Positions 40,205 through 48,926 of a stretch of 50,514 nt of DNA are shown here, in pieces. Origin of the DNA: DATBGO01 sp050011895 (GTDB taxonomy: Bacteria; Actinomycetota; Actinomycetes; Streptosporangiales; Streptosporangiaceae); assembly GCA_050011895.1 (NCBI GenBank), contig JBEKIF010000032.1, positions 1-50,514 of the forward strand, given 5' to 3'. The first letter of the stretch is position 1. Each line of letters begins with the position of its first letter. The notes beneath the pieces are model-generated. The model was not told the DNA's origin and ran no database searches. It saw only the letters and a list, made by a program, of their open reading frames with translations. Position numbers and translations under genes: made by a program.

Positions 40205-42649
40205 CTACTCGGCCCGCAACGCCACCGCTGGCGCGATCCTGGCTGCTACGGTGGCCGGCCCGGCGGCCAGCAGGTTCCCAGCCGCCAGCAGGACGAGAAA
40301 ACCGAGGGCGAGCGCGGGCACGGGGACGGCGGCCACTGGCACCACGCCTATGGAGCTGGCGAAGCTTGCCCATGCCCAGCGGCCGGCCGCGATGCCCAAC
40401 GGCATGCCGACGGCGACGGCGATGACGAGGATGGCGGTCGCCTGCCAGGCGACGACCGCCCGGACCTGGCCGCGCCGCAGTCCCAGGGTCTTGAGCAGAG
40501 CTAGCTCCTGGCGGCGCCGGCGAACCGACGCGAGCACCGTCAGCACGAGCGAGAGAACGGCCGCCGCTGTCAGGGCGAGGGCCAGCGTCAGCGGCTGGCT
40601 GCCCATCTTGGCCGCGCCGCTGACCGCGGCGCCGATCTGGGGCCCCAGCGGATAGGTGCCGCCGGGCGTGCCGTCCGGGCTGGCGGCGGCGATCCTGCTG
40701 GCCAGCAGCCGGGCATCGGTGGCATTGGGCACGAGATCGATGGCCGCCGCGGATGGGAAGGCCGCGTCAAACGGGGCTGTCGGCTGCTGCGCACCATCGA
40801 CCTTGACGCCTTGGATCGCCAGCAGGGTGCTCTCCGGCAGCATCGCGCCGCGGCCAAGCGACACGTGATCCGTGAGGATCACCCCGATGGAGGGCAGCGT
40901 CACAGTGCCCACGATGGTGAGGTGACGTCGCGTTTTCCCGGTACCCGCGGTGACCGTGTCTCCGACATGCTTGCCTAGCTGGCGAAGGGTGATCGTGCCC
41001 AGCTCGATCTGCCCGGGCCCGGCGATCGGGTGCCCGCTCGTCGTCGGGGGCGCGACCGAGCCGAGGTAGCGCTGCAGGCCGAGGACGGGGATCTCCTGCC
41101 CGTCTATGGCAATCTGGGTGAATCCGAAGGCCGACCAGCCGGTCACCCCGGGCTGATGGTCGATCAGCTTGGCCATCACCGCGGGCTGCCAGTTGCCGAA
41201 GCCGCCCTGGGAATCCATCAACAGCGTCCAGTTCCATCCGTACCTGACCGGATGGGTCGCCAGCCCGGTGAGGCTCGCGCCGAAGACGAGAGCCATGACT
41301 ACGGCCGTCACCGCAGCGATGGACCCGAAGAGCGCGCCCCGGACCGTGGTCGGCCGGCGTCCTGAGCCGCGCTCGAGGGCTAGCCGGGTCCCGACCACAG
41401 CGGCTATCGGCAGGCCGGACGCAGCCGCGGCCCGGGCGATCACCGAGGGCCGGGCCTGGGGCCGTGCCTCGGCCTGGCGGACCGACCGCCACGCGAGCAC
41501 GGTCAGCAAGCCGAGCAGCGCTACGACCATGACGGCGGCGCCACCGCCCAGCACCAGCGGATCCGCCTCGACTCCCCGGGCCGGGTCGAACTGCCGGACC
41601 GGACCGACCGGAGCCAGCGGCGATACCGCTAGAGCGCCCGCCACCGCCAGGACCACCGCGGTTATCACCACCACGGCGCCCTCTAGGCCGACGGCCATGG
41701 TGGCCTGCACCCGGGTGGCGCCCACCGCATGCACGACGGGCATCTCGGCCGCGGACCGGCTCAGCATCTGGGTCAGTGCCTGACCCACGAGGATGAGCAT
41801 GGCCAGCGCGGCCAGGGCACCGAATATCGCCAGCGCGATTGCCTGCGGCGCGATGGCCTGCTGGACCTCGCGATGAATGGTGTCCAGGCGGCGGATCTCG
41901 AGCTGGCTGCGCGAGCGGGTACCTAGCGCGGCGAGCTGGCGCTGGATGGCCGGGATCCCGGCCTCGCCGGTGCGCAGCCGCAGGCCGACCCAGCCGAAGG
42001 AGAACTCATTCGCCTGGCGATATCGCGCGGTAGCTGCTGGGGGCAGCACCGCGAGGGCCGCCTCGTCGAACCGGTCCGTCAGCACGGGCGGAGTTTCCGC
42101 GATCGCGGTCACCAGGAAGGTCGAGCGCTCGGCGGGAGAGCTCACGCCGGTGCGCAGGTTGACCTTGTAGAACTGATAGGTCACCCGGCCGCCGACGCCC
42201 ACGCCGAACACCCGGGCGAGCTGGGGGGTGAGCGCGATCTGCCCGGTGGCACCGAGCCCGGGCAGGGTGCCGGCCAGCACGGTCATCCGGTCCTGCCGGA
42301 AGTACTCGCCGTCGAAGCTGCCTTCCAGGCCGTTGTAGAGGAATGAGTCGTCGATGCGGCCGTGCACGACCGGATTTGCGTTCAGGCCCAGCCATGCGGC
42401 GCTCGACCGGACGCCGGGCAGCGCCGCGATCTCCGGTATCGGCTGAACGTCCGGCGCGGGGATGTTGACGAAGACGTCACTCGAGTTGATCGACTGCAGA
42501 TAACGGCCATAGGCAGACGCGGTACGGCGGGCGCCCGCAACTGCCCCGAGAGCCACGGCGCCCAGGAGGCCGCCGATCAGCGCCACCGTGAGCGCCACCC
42601 GCCACGAGCGCCTGCGGGTCGCCCGCCACCAGTAGACCGCCACGCTCAT
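40205..42649 (-). CDS. FtsX/MacB-type ABC transporter permease, copy 1
   Basis: An 814-residue permease with one N-terminal helix (SWRVALTVALIGGLLGAVALG), a large extracytoplasmic domain, a central block of three helices, a second external domain and three C-terminal helices ending VALRAE. It has two FtsX cores (AIFGALAALAMLILVGQAL and SVRRRRQELALLKTLGLRRG). Such permeases work with an ABC ATPase to export lipids, peptides or proteins by force transmission. No ATPase is adjacent. ATG 42649 is chosen because the helix follows directly. The frame is open upstream. Confidence 0.85.
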   Translation of the reverse strand: MSVAVYWWRATRRRSWRVALTVALIGGLLGAVALGAVAGARRTASAYGRYLQSINSSDVFVNIPAPDVQPIPEIAALPGVRSSAAWLGLNANPVVHGRIDDSFLYNGLEGSFDGEYFRQDRMTVLAGTLPGLGATGQIALTPQLARVFGVGVGGRVTYQFYKVNLRTGVSSPAERSTFLVTAIAETPPVLTDRFDEAALAVLPPAATARYRQANEFSFGWVGLRLRTGEAGIPAIQRQLAALGTRSRSQLEIRRLDTIHREVQQAIAPQAIALAIFGALAALAMLILVGQALTQMLSRSAAEMPVVHAVGATRVQATMAVGLEGAVVVITAVVLAVAGALAVSPLAPVGPVRQFDPARGVEADPLVLGGGAAVMVVALLGLLTVLAWRSVRQAEARPQARPSVIARAAAASGLPIAAVVGTRLALERGSGRRPTTVRGALFGSIAAVTAVVMALVFGASLTGLATHPVRYGWNWTLLMDSQGGFGNWQPAVMAKLIDHQPGVTGWSAFGFTQIAIDGQEIPVLGLQRYLGSVAPPTTSGHPIAGPGQIELGTITLRQLGKHVGDTVTAGTGKTRRHLTIVGTVTLPSIGVILTDHVSLGRGAMLPESTLLAIQGVKVDGAQQPTAPFDAAFPSAAAIDLVPNATDARLLASRIAAASPDGTPGGTYPLGPQIGAAVSGAAKMGSQPLTLALALTAAAVLSLVLTVLASVRRRRQELALLKTLGLRRGQVRAVVAWQATAILVIAVAVGMPLGIAAGRWAWASFASSIGVVPVAAVPVPALALGFLVLLAAGNLLAAGPATVAARIAPAVALRAE

Positions 42650-42949
42650 CGCATCGTCGGCTTCGTGGTCCTGGCGCCCAGGCCCGTGCTCATGGCAGCC
42701 ATTGTGCGCTGGCCCGGAGCTGCCCCGCAGGAGCGGCCGCACTACTACCGCCGGGAAGCTAGTACCACGAGCGCTTGCCGCCCGGACACGGCGCTGCCCC
42801 GCCCCGAGCGCCGCGGCGGGCGGAATCCGGGCGGCCACCGCGGCGGTCCCGGTGGTAGGGCCGTACGACCCGGCCTGAGGCCAGCACCACGGTCCCGGTG
42901 TCTGCTTGGTCTGTCCGGCTGGCCTGCGGCGCGCTACGATCACCGCTCG

Positions 42950-43624
42950 ATGGCAAATATCCGGGTAGCGCTGGCCGAGGACAATGTCCTGCTCCGGGAG
43001 GGCATCTCCCGGCTGATCGCGGCCAACGAGGACTTCGAGCTGGTTGGCACGGCGGCCGACCTCCCGCAGCTGCTCGCCCTGGTCGCCGAGCAGGACCCCG
43101 ACGTGGTCGTCACCGACATCCGGATGCCGCCGACCGGCACAGATGAGGGCATCAAGGCCGCAGCCTGGATCCGGGAGCATCACCCGCGGGCCGGCGTGGT
43201 GGTGCTGAGCCAGTTCACCGCCCCTGGGTACGCGGTGGCGCTGCTCGAGCACGGCTCGTCCGGCCGGGCTTACCTGCTCAAGGAACGCGTGGGCAGTGTT
43301 GATGAGCTGGCCCGGGCGATCCGGACGGTGGCACAGGGCGGCTCGGTGATCGACCCGCTCGTCGTCGATGAGCTGGTCCGGGCCCGGTCACAGCAACGAC
43401 AGTCCGGGCTGACAGCACTGACGCCCAGGGAGTCGCAGATCCTGGCCGAGATGGCGCAGGGCAAGAGCAACTCGGCGATCGCCGCCGCCCTGTTCGTCAC
43501 CGAGCGTGCCGTCGAGAAGCACACCAACTCGATCTTCGCGAAGCTGGGCCTGTCGGAGGAGAAGGACGTCAACCGCCGGGTCAAGGCGGTGCTCGTGTAC
43601 CTGAGCCAGAACGAGGCGAGCTGA
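42950..43624 (+). CDS. LuxR-family response regulator
   Basis: A 224-residue regulator. Receiver: IRVALAEDNVLLREG, phosphoacceptor Asp in VVVTDIRMPP, Lys in YLLKERVG. HTH: LTPRESQILAEMAQGKSNSAIAAALFVTERAVEKHTNSIFAKLGL. ATG 42950 starts at the receiver. It is divergent from the permease at 40205-42649, with a 300-bp shared promoter gap in which I see no clear elements. It may control the permeases. Confidence 0.92.
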   Translation: MANIRVALAEDNVLLREGISRLIAANEDFELVGTAADLPQLLALVAEQDPDVVVTDIRMPPTGTDEGIKAAAWIREHHPRAGVVVLSQFTAPGYAVALLEHGSSGRAYLLKERVGSVDELARAIRTVAQGGSVIDPLVVDELVRARSQQRQSGLTALTPRESQILAEMAQGKSNSAIAAALFVTERAVEKHTNSIFAKLGLSEEKDVNRRVKAVLVYLSQNEAS

Positions 43625-43717
43625 GATCCGGATGCGCGCTGGCCGGGAAGGTGACCACACCCCGCTCTGGAAGGCAGCACCCTCGGCGGCGCCAGAGATA
43701 TGTGCCAGGCTGGAGCA

Positions 43718-44110
43718 GTGAGCATCCCGCACTCCGTGCTCGTGGTCGATGACCAGGCGCCATTCCGCTCTGCGGCCAAGGCCGTGCTGCGCCGCCTGCC
43801 GGGCTTCGAGCTGGCCGGTGAGGCGGCCAGCGGGCCCGAGGCGATCGAGCTAGTCGACAGGCTGCGCCCGGCCCTGGTGCTGATGGACATTAACATGCCG
43901 GAGATGAGCGGGATCGAGGCCACCCGCCGGATCATGTCAGCGCATCCAGATGTCATTGTCATCCTGTGCTCGACCTACGATGCCGCCGACCTCCCCCCGG
44001 GGGCGGCAGCGAGCGGGGCAAGCGCGTACCTGAACAAGGAGCGCCTGGGTGCCGACATGATCCGCCAGCTGTGGGACGAGCGGAACTCCGGCGCATTCGT
44101 CTCCCGCTGA
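43718..44110 (+). CDS. Stand-alone receiver-domain protein
   Basis: A 130-residue CheY-like receiver with no output domain. It has the acidic pair in LVVDDQAPFRSA, the phosphoacceptor Asp in LVLMDINMPEMSG and the Lys in YLNKERLG. The start at GTG 43718 is preceded by ggag. It lies between the LuxR-type regulator and the convergent membrane kinase. It may be an adaptor or phosphate sink for that kinase. Confidence 0.85.
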   Translation: MSIPHSVLVVDDQAPFRSAAKAVLRRLPGFELAGEAASGPEAIELVDRLRPALVLMDINMPEMSGIEATRRIMSAHPDVIVILCSTYDAADLPPGAAASGASAYLNKERLGADMIRQLWDERNSGAFVSR

Positions 44111-44119
44111 CCGGGCTAG

Positions 44120-44170
44120 CAGGGCTGTTCAGCTGGCAGGGCTGTTCAGCTGGCAGGGCTGTTCAGCTGG
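44120..44170. repeat. Three 17-bp tandem repeats between convergent genes
   Basis: Three perfect copies of cagggctgttcagctgg, each containing the palindrome CAGCTG, in the gap between the receiver gene stop (44110) and the convergent kinase stop (44211). Period not a multiple of three, as expected outside coding DNA. Confidence 0.9.
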
Positions 44171-44210
44171 CCCGGCTGAGCGCGCCGCGGCGAACCGGCC
44201 TGACCAGGCC

Positions 44211-46340
44211 TCAGAGCAGCGGCACCGAGCCCAGGATCCGGGCGCCGTGACCCGGCTCCGACTCCCACCGCACTGTGCCGCCGATCGCCCCAAGCCGGTC
44301 CGCCATGTTGACGAACCCGTGACCGCCGCGCGCGCGCCCTGCGTCGAAGCCCGGCCCGTCGTCGCTGACCGAGAACAGCAGCCCTCCGGAGTCCTCCCAG
44401 ACCCGCACCTCCACCCGTGACTGCGGCGCGTGCTTGGCGGCGTTCTGCAGCGCCTCGAGGCAGCAGAAGTAGACCGCCGCCTCGATGTCAGGGGAGTACC
44501 GGCCGATGCCGTCGGCGGTCACGGTGACCGCCAGCGGGCTCCGGTTACCCGACGCCCGGAGCGCCTCGGCCAGGCCGCTGTCCGCGAGCAGCGGCGGGTA
44601 GATGCCGTGCGCGAGCTCGCGCAGCTCCTGGATGGTGCCCTTGACGTCCTCGGCCAGCTGGTCAAGCAGCTCAGCCGCGGCCGACGGATCATCGGCGATG
44701 ATGTCACGGGCCAGCCGCAGGTTCACCGCCATCGCCACCAGGTGCTGCTGCGCGCCGTCATGCAGGTTGCGCTCCACCCGGCGGCGCTCGGCGTCGCCGC
44801 TGGCGACGATGCGGGACCGGGACTGGCGCAGCTCGTCGGCCTGCTTGCGCAGCTCGTCCAGGGTGGTCTGCAGCGCCGTGTCGAGCCGCGCGTTGTGCAT
44901 CGCGAGGCCGACCTGCCTGGCCAGCTCGGTGAGCACCCGGTCGTCCTCGTCGGAGAAGGTATCAGCGGCGGCGGGCCGTTCGGCGATGATCAGCCCGAGC
45001 AGCTCGCCGGCATGGCTGACCGGTGCGACCCTGATCTGGACCTGCCCGCGACCGTCCAGCAGCGCGGGCAGCCAGACCGATGCCCATGCGTTGCCGGAAA
45101 CGCCGGCCCGGGTCACGACCGCGCGTTCCCGGGCCGTGACAACGACCGACCGTGGTCCGGTGTCGGGCACCGCGGCGGCGCGTTCCAGCACGTCGCCCGC
45201 GCCCGTGTAGACCTCGGCGCTGGTCAGCGCCATGGTCTTGCGCAGTGACTCGGCTAGCTGCAGCAGCAGCTCGTCCATGGGGATGGCGCGGGTCAGCCTG
45301 CTGCCGAACGTGCGGAGCGTCTCGTCCGGGGCCTCCCTGGCGCCGTAGACGAAGCGGGTGGCCGATGCGACCAGCCGGTCCCTGGCCGGCAGGTACCCGA
45401 TCGCCGCGACCACCGCCGCCAGCATCGAGAGGCCGAGGATCTCGCGATCCGCCGCGTCGCTCGCCCCGCTTCCGATGCCGAGCACGATGACGAGGTAGAT
45501 GGCCGCGACCACCGTGGTGAATCCCGCTACCGACAGCACCTGGACTAGCACCCGGCCGCCGTAGGGCCCGAGCGAGCGCAGCTCCCCGGCCATCATGCCG
45601 AACGCGAGGAAGGCCCCGCATCCGGCCGCCACGGCGGCGACCGGCCCGGGCCAGCCGACGAGTACGTGCAGGACGACGACAACCAGCGCCGAGTCGGCCG
45701 CCAGCACGGCGCCGGCGGCCATCCACTGCATCCGTTGCCGGTCACGCGCGGACGCCGCCAGATAGCGCAGCCGCACCGCCGGGAGGGCGCACGCCGCGGC
45801 CAGCGGCCAGGCCAGCGCGGCGGCCCACGCCGGGAACGGGCGCGCGGCGATCGCCAGGGCGATGCCGACACCCAGGGCCGCGGCATAGGCCAGCCCCGCG
45901 CCAGCCCTCCTGCCCTGCGTGCCGAGCCGGCCATCGGGCAGGGCGAGCAGCATGTGCACGGAGATGGCAATGACGATCGGCACGGCGAGGGTGGCCACGG
46001 CCCGGGCGGCCTGGTGCTGACCGCCCGCCTGGTCCCCGATGCGCGCGGCGGTCAGCGCCACCGACGCCGCCAGCGCGCCGAACGCCACCTGCCAGAGGGC
46101 TACCTGCTGCGCGCCGCGCGCGAGGATCGCGCCGGATACCGCGCCGAGCAGGACCAGGCCGAAGGCAACGGCCTGCACTGCGGGGAGCGTGCCCGGCGTC
46201 CTGAGCCCGACCACGGCGACCGCGACGGTAATCAGGGGTATCAGCACGCCGGCCAGCAGCCTTCGCGCCGGGCTGCTGCTCCTGGCCGCCGTCACGGCGG
46301 CCTGGTCGTCGACGGCTGCGCTCGTCATCATGTCCATCAC
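44211..46340 (-). CDS. Membrane sensor histidine kinase with GAF domain
   Basis: A 709-residue kinase. The N-terminal half has about ten hydrophobic segments (about 28-330). A GAF-like domain lies at about 345-490 (ALTSAEVYTGAGD, GLIIAERPAAADTFSDEDD), then a HisKA_3 domain with phosphoacceptor His527 (VERNLHDGAQQH). The HATPase domain has LEALQNAAKHA and DDGPGFD, then GHGFVNMADRLGAIGG. The GTG at 46340 overlaps the upstream permease stop, so both are in one operon. ATG 46337 is an alternative. Its partner may be the LuxR-type regulator or the receiver at 43718. Confidence 0.9.
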   Translation of the reverse strand: MMDMMTSAAVDDQAAVTAARSSSPARRLLAGVLIPLITVAVAVVGLRTPGTLPAVQAVAFGLVLLGAVSGAILARGAQQVALWQVAFGALAASVALTAARIGDQAGGQHQAARAVATLAVPIVIAISVHMLLALPDGRLGTQGRRAGAGLAYAAALGVGIALAIAARPFPAWAAALAWPLAAACALPAVRLRYLAASARDRQRMQWMAAGAVLAADSALVVVVLHVLVGWPGPVAAVAAGCGAFLAFGMMAGELRSLGPYGGRVLVQVLSVAGFTTVVAAIYLVIVLGIGSGASDAADREILGLSMLAAVVAAIGYLPARDRLVASATRFVYGAREAPDETLRTFGSRLTRAIPMDELLLQLAESLRKTMALTSAEVYTGAGDVLERAAAVPDTGPRSVVVTARERAVVTRAGVSGNAWASVWLPALLDGRGQVQIRVAPVSHAGELLGLIIAERPAAADTFSDEDDRVLTELARQVGLAMHNARLDTALQTTLDELRKQADELRQSRSRIVASGDAERRRVERNLHDGAQQHLVAMAVNLRLARDIIADDPSAAAELLDQLAEDVKGTIQELRELAHGIYPPLLADSGLAEALRASGNRSPLAVTVTADGIGRYSPDIEAAVYFCCLEALQNAAKHAPQSRVEVRVWEDSGGLLFSVSDDGPGFDAGRARGGHGFVNMADRLGAIGGTVRWESEPGHGARILGSVPLL

Positions 46341-48916
46341 TCTGCCCTCAGCACGATCGCGGCGGGGGTACGGCCGGCCGCGCGGCCCGGCAGCGCCGCG
46401 ACGAGGTTGGCCAGGATCAGGGCCGCCAGGGCGGCCAGGGCGATCGAGCCGGCCGGGACCACCGGATCCGGGACGGCCGACAGCTCATGCGCGAACGCCA
46501 GCCACAGCAATCGCCCGAACGCGATGCCGGCTGGCACTCCGATCAGCAGGCCGATTACCGCGATGGTGGTGGACTGCCAGGCCACCGCCCCTGCTAGCTG
46601 CCTGCGGGTGAAGCCCAGCGTCTTGAGCAGCGCGAAATCCCGCCGCCGCCGCCGGACCGAGGCCACCAGGGTCAGGCCGAGCCCGGCCACCGCCCCGGCC
46701 GCCAGGCCGCCGGCCAGCACCGCGGGCATCGCGCCCATGCTCCGGTAGTTCACGATCTCGGCCGGCCGCTGGGCCGCCAGCAGATCGATGGTGTCGGCGA
46801 TAGACCCGCCGCCGCTGGCGGCCAGTGCCCGCGGCGAGTTCAGCACCGCGGTGAGCTGCGTGTGTATGGCCTGCATCGACCGCAGGCCCGCCGCCTCGCT
46901 GACGCCGGGACGCAGCCGGACGAGAATGGCGTTGGGGCCGTTCAGGAGGCTACCGAATACGCCATTGGCATTCCCTGGCAGGATCGCGCTGGCGAACAGC
47001 ACTCCGGTGCTCATCGAGGGATGGACGCTCAGCACGCCGCCGATCGCCGGCATGACGGCCGTGCCCGCGATCGTGAGCCGGACATGGAAGCTGCCGCTGG
47101 ACAGCGTCACGATGCCGCCGACCCGCTGGTGCAGCTGAGCCAGCGTGGCCGGGCCGAGGACGACCTCGTGGCTGGTGTCCAGCCCATGCCCGGCTAGCAC
47201 GTGCGGTGCCACCGCCGGATGCACCGGGGCCGCCATGGCCGGGACGGTCTGGCCGTCGACCTGGACCGTTGCGAAGTACACCCCGGTGCTGGCGGCGACC
47301 AGCCGGTCGTGGGCCAGCAGCGGGCCGGCCCACCGGGCGGGCACCGGCCCCCACCCCTGGACCGCGTAGAAGGCGTAGTCGAAGTTCCACCCGTAGAGCG
47401 CTGGGTGAGAGACCAGCGTGGTCAGGCTGGCGCCGAAGGTGAGCGTGGCGGTGACCACCGTCATGGCCAGCACCGCCCCCGCGAGGACCGATCGGACCGG
47501 TACCGCGGTGCGCCCCCGCCCCGGTTCGAGAGCCAGCCGCAGGCCCTCCACGCCCGCGACTGGCAGCCCGGCGGCCACCGCCGCCCGGCCCGCGGCCGCC
47601 GTGCGCTCACGAGCCTGGTCGCGGCCCGCCGCCCGGTGCGGCACCTGGCGGTAGGCGATCACGGCGGCTATACCGGCGAGCACCAGGGCCAGCCCCAGCG
47701 CGCCCAGCCCGAGGACCGCCCAGTCGAGATAGATCCCGCGCCCGGGCTCCACCTCCCGTACCGGGCCGAACAGCGAGAACGGCGACAAGGCGGCGGCGAC
47801 CGCGGCAGCCAGCAGTGCCCCGGCCGTGACGGCGGCCACGATGCCGGGCAGGCCATCGGCCATGATCATCTCCGGCCCGGCGCCGAGCGCCCTCAGCGCC
47901 CCGGCGTCGTCGGCCTCTGTCCGTAGCTGCCGGGAGATGGACTGGGTCCCGATGATCAGCGCGGCGAGCCCGGCGATCAGCCCGAACACTGCGAGAGCGA
48001 TGGCCTCCGGGCGGATCGACCGCTGCGCCTCGGCTTCGATGGCTGAGGTGACGTAGACGTAGAGCTCGGATCCACCGGGCGAGATGTAGGAACTGGTCGC
48101 CAGCAGGCGGTTGTATTCCGCGCCGACTTCCGTGTCGTGCCGGCTGCCGCCGTCCAGCCGCAGGCCGACGTCCATGCCGCTGGCACAGCAGGCGGCGAAC
48201 TCCCGGGCGAGCGCGGGCGTGCCGAGCAGGAAGCCGGTCCGGCCGGCGTCGACGCTGTCCTGCAGCACCTGGGTGTTCAGGACTCCGATCCCGACGACCG
48301 TGAGGTCGGCTTGGCCGCGGAAGCCGCCGGAGTTGCTGTCGATCAGCCCGACCCGGAGCCGCGATCCGATGTGCAGGTGGAGCTGTGCGGCCGCGCCCTG
48401 GGTGGCCACCACCTCGTCAGCCCGGGCCGGATCGGCCCGCCGTCCCGACAGGATCGTCACCCGGTCCTGACCGGAGTAGAGGCCGTCAGGACCGCCGACG
48501 GTGGCGGCCAGCTGCACATGCGCGAGCAGCACGGTGGCCGGCCTCCCGCTCGGGGTCAGGGTGGCCGCGGTCAGCGGCACGGCCACTGCGGCCCCCGCCA
48601 CGTGCGGCAGCCGGGCCAGCTGGCGCACGAAGCCAGGCGAATACGCCGGCGAGGTGAACGGCTGGACGACGAGATCCGAAGGGTTGGTGCTCGCGAGGAA
48701 CCTCGGATACGACGAGTCGGTGCGCCGGGCCGCCACCATCGACCCCATCGCCACGCCGCCGACCAGGCCGATCAGCACGGCCAGGGCCAGGTACCCGCCC
48801 CACCGGCGGCGGAACGTGACCCGGAAGCGGTACCACGCCAGCCGCGGCAGCGCGCCGCGCGCCGCGGGCCCGGTCACGCTCGCTCCCTGGTTCGGACCTG
48901 CATCGCTGCGGCTCAT
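46337..48916 (-). CDS. FtsX/MacB-type ABC transporter permease, copy 2
   Basis: An 859-residue permease. N-terminal helix (GGYLALAVLIGLVGGVAMGSMV), external domain with a Cys pair (FAACCASG), helices about 330-470, second external domain and three C-terminal helices ending PAAIVLRAE. The C-terminal 150 residues are nearly identical to the next permease (same RRRRDFALLKTLGFTR). ATG 48916 has a gaggggc-like Shine-Dalgarno, 10 bp after the upstream permease stop. Overlaps the kinase gene by 4 bp. Confidence 0.9.
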   Translation of the reverse strand: MSRSDAGPNQGASVTGPAARGALPRLAWYRFRVTFRRRWGGYLALAVLIGLVGGVAMGSMVAARRTDSSYPRFLASTNPSDLVVQPFTSPAYSPGFVRQLARLPHVAGAAVAVPLTAATLTPSGRPATVLLAHVQLAATVGGPDGLYSGQDRVTILSGRRADPARADEVVATQGAAAQLHLHIGSRLRVGLIDSNSGGFRGQADLTVVGIGVLNTQVLQDSVDAGRTGFLLGTPALAREFAACCASGMDVGLRLDGGSRHDTEVGAEYNRLLATSSYISPGGSELYVYVTSAIEAEAQRSIRPEAIALAVFGLIAGLAALIIGTQSISRQLRTEADDAGALRALGAGPEMIMADGLPGIVAAVTAGALLAAAVAAALSPFSLFGPVREVEPGRGIYLDWAVLGLGALGLALVLAGIAAVIAYRQVPHRAAGRDQARERTAAAGRAAVAAGLPVAGVEGLRLALEPGRGRTAVPVRSVLAGAVLAMTVVTATLTFGASLTTLVSHPALYGWNFDYAFYAVQGWGPVPARWAGPLLAHDRLVAASTGVYFATVQVDGQTVPAMAAPVHPAVAPHVLAGHGLDTSHEVVLGPATLAQLHQRVGGIVTLSSGSFHVRLTIAGTAVMPAIGGVLSVHPSMSTGVLFASAILPGNANGVFGSLLNGPNAILVRLRPGVSEAAGLRSMQAIHTQLTAVLNSPRALAASGGGSIADTIDLLAAQRPAEIVNYRSMGAMPAVLAGGLAAGAVAGLGLTLVASVRRRRRDFALLKTLGFTRRQLAGAVAWQSTTIAVIGLLIGVPAGIAFGRLLWLAFAHELSAVPDPVVPAGSIALAALAALILANLVAALPGRAAGRTPAAIVLRAE

Positions 48917-48926
48917 CTCATGCCCC

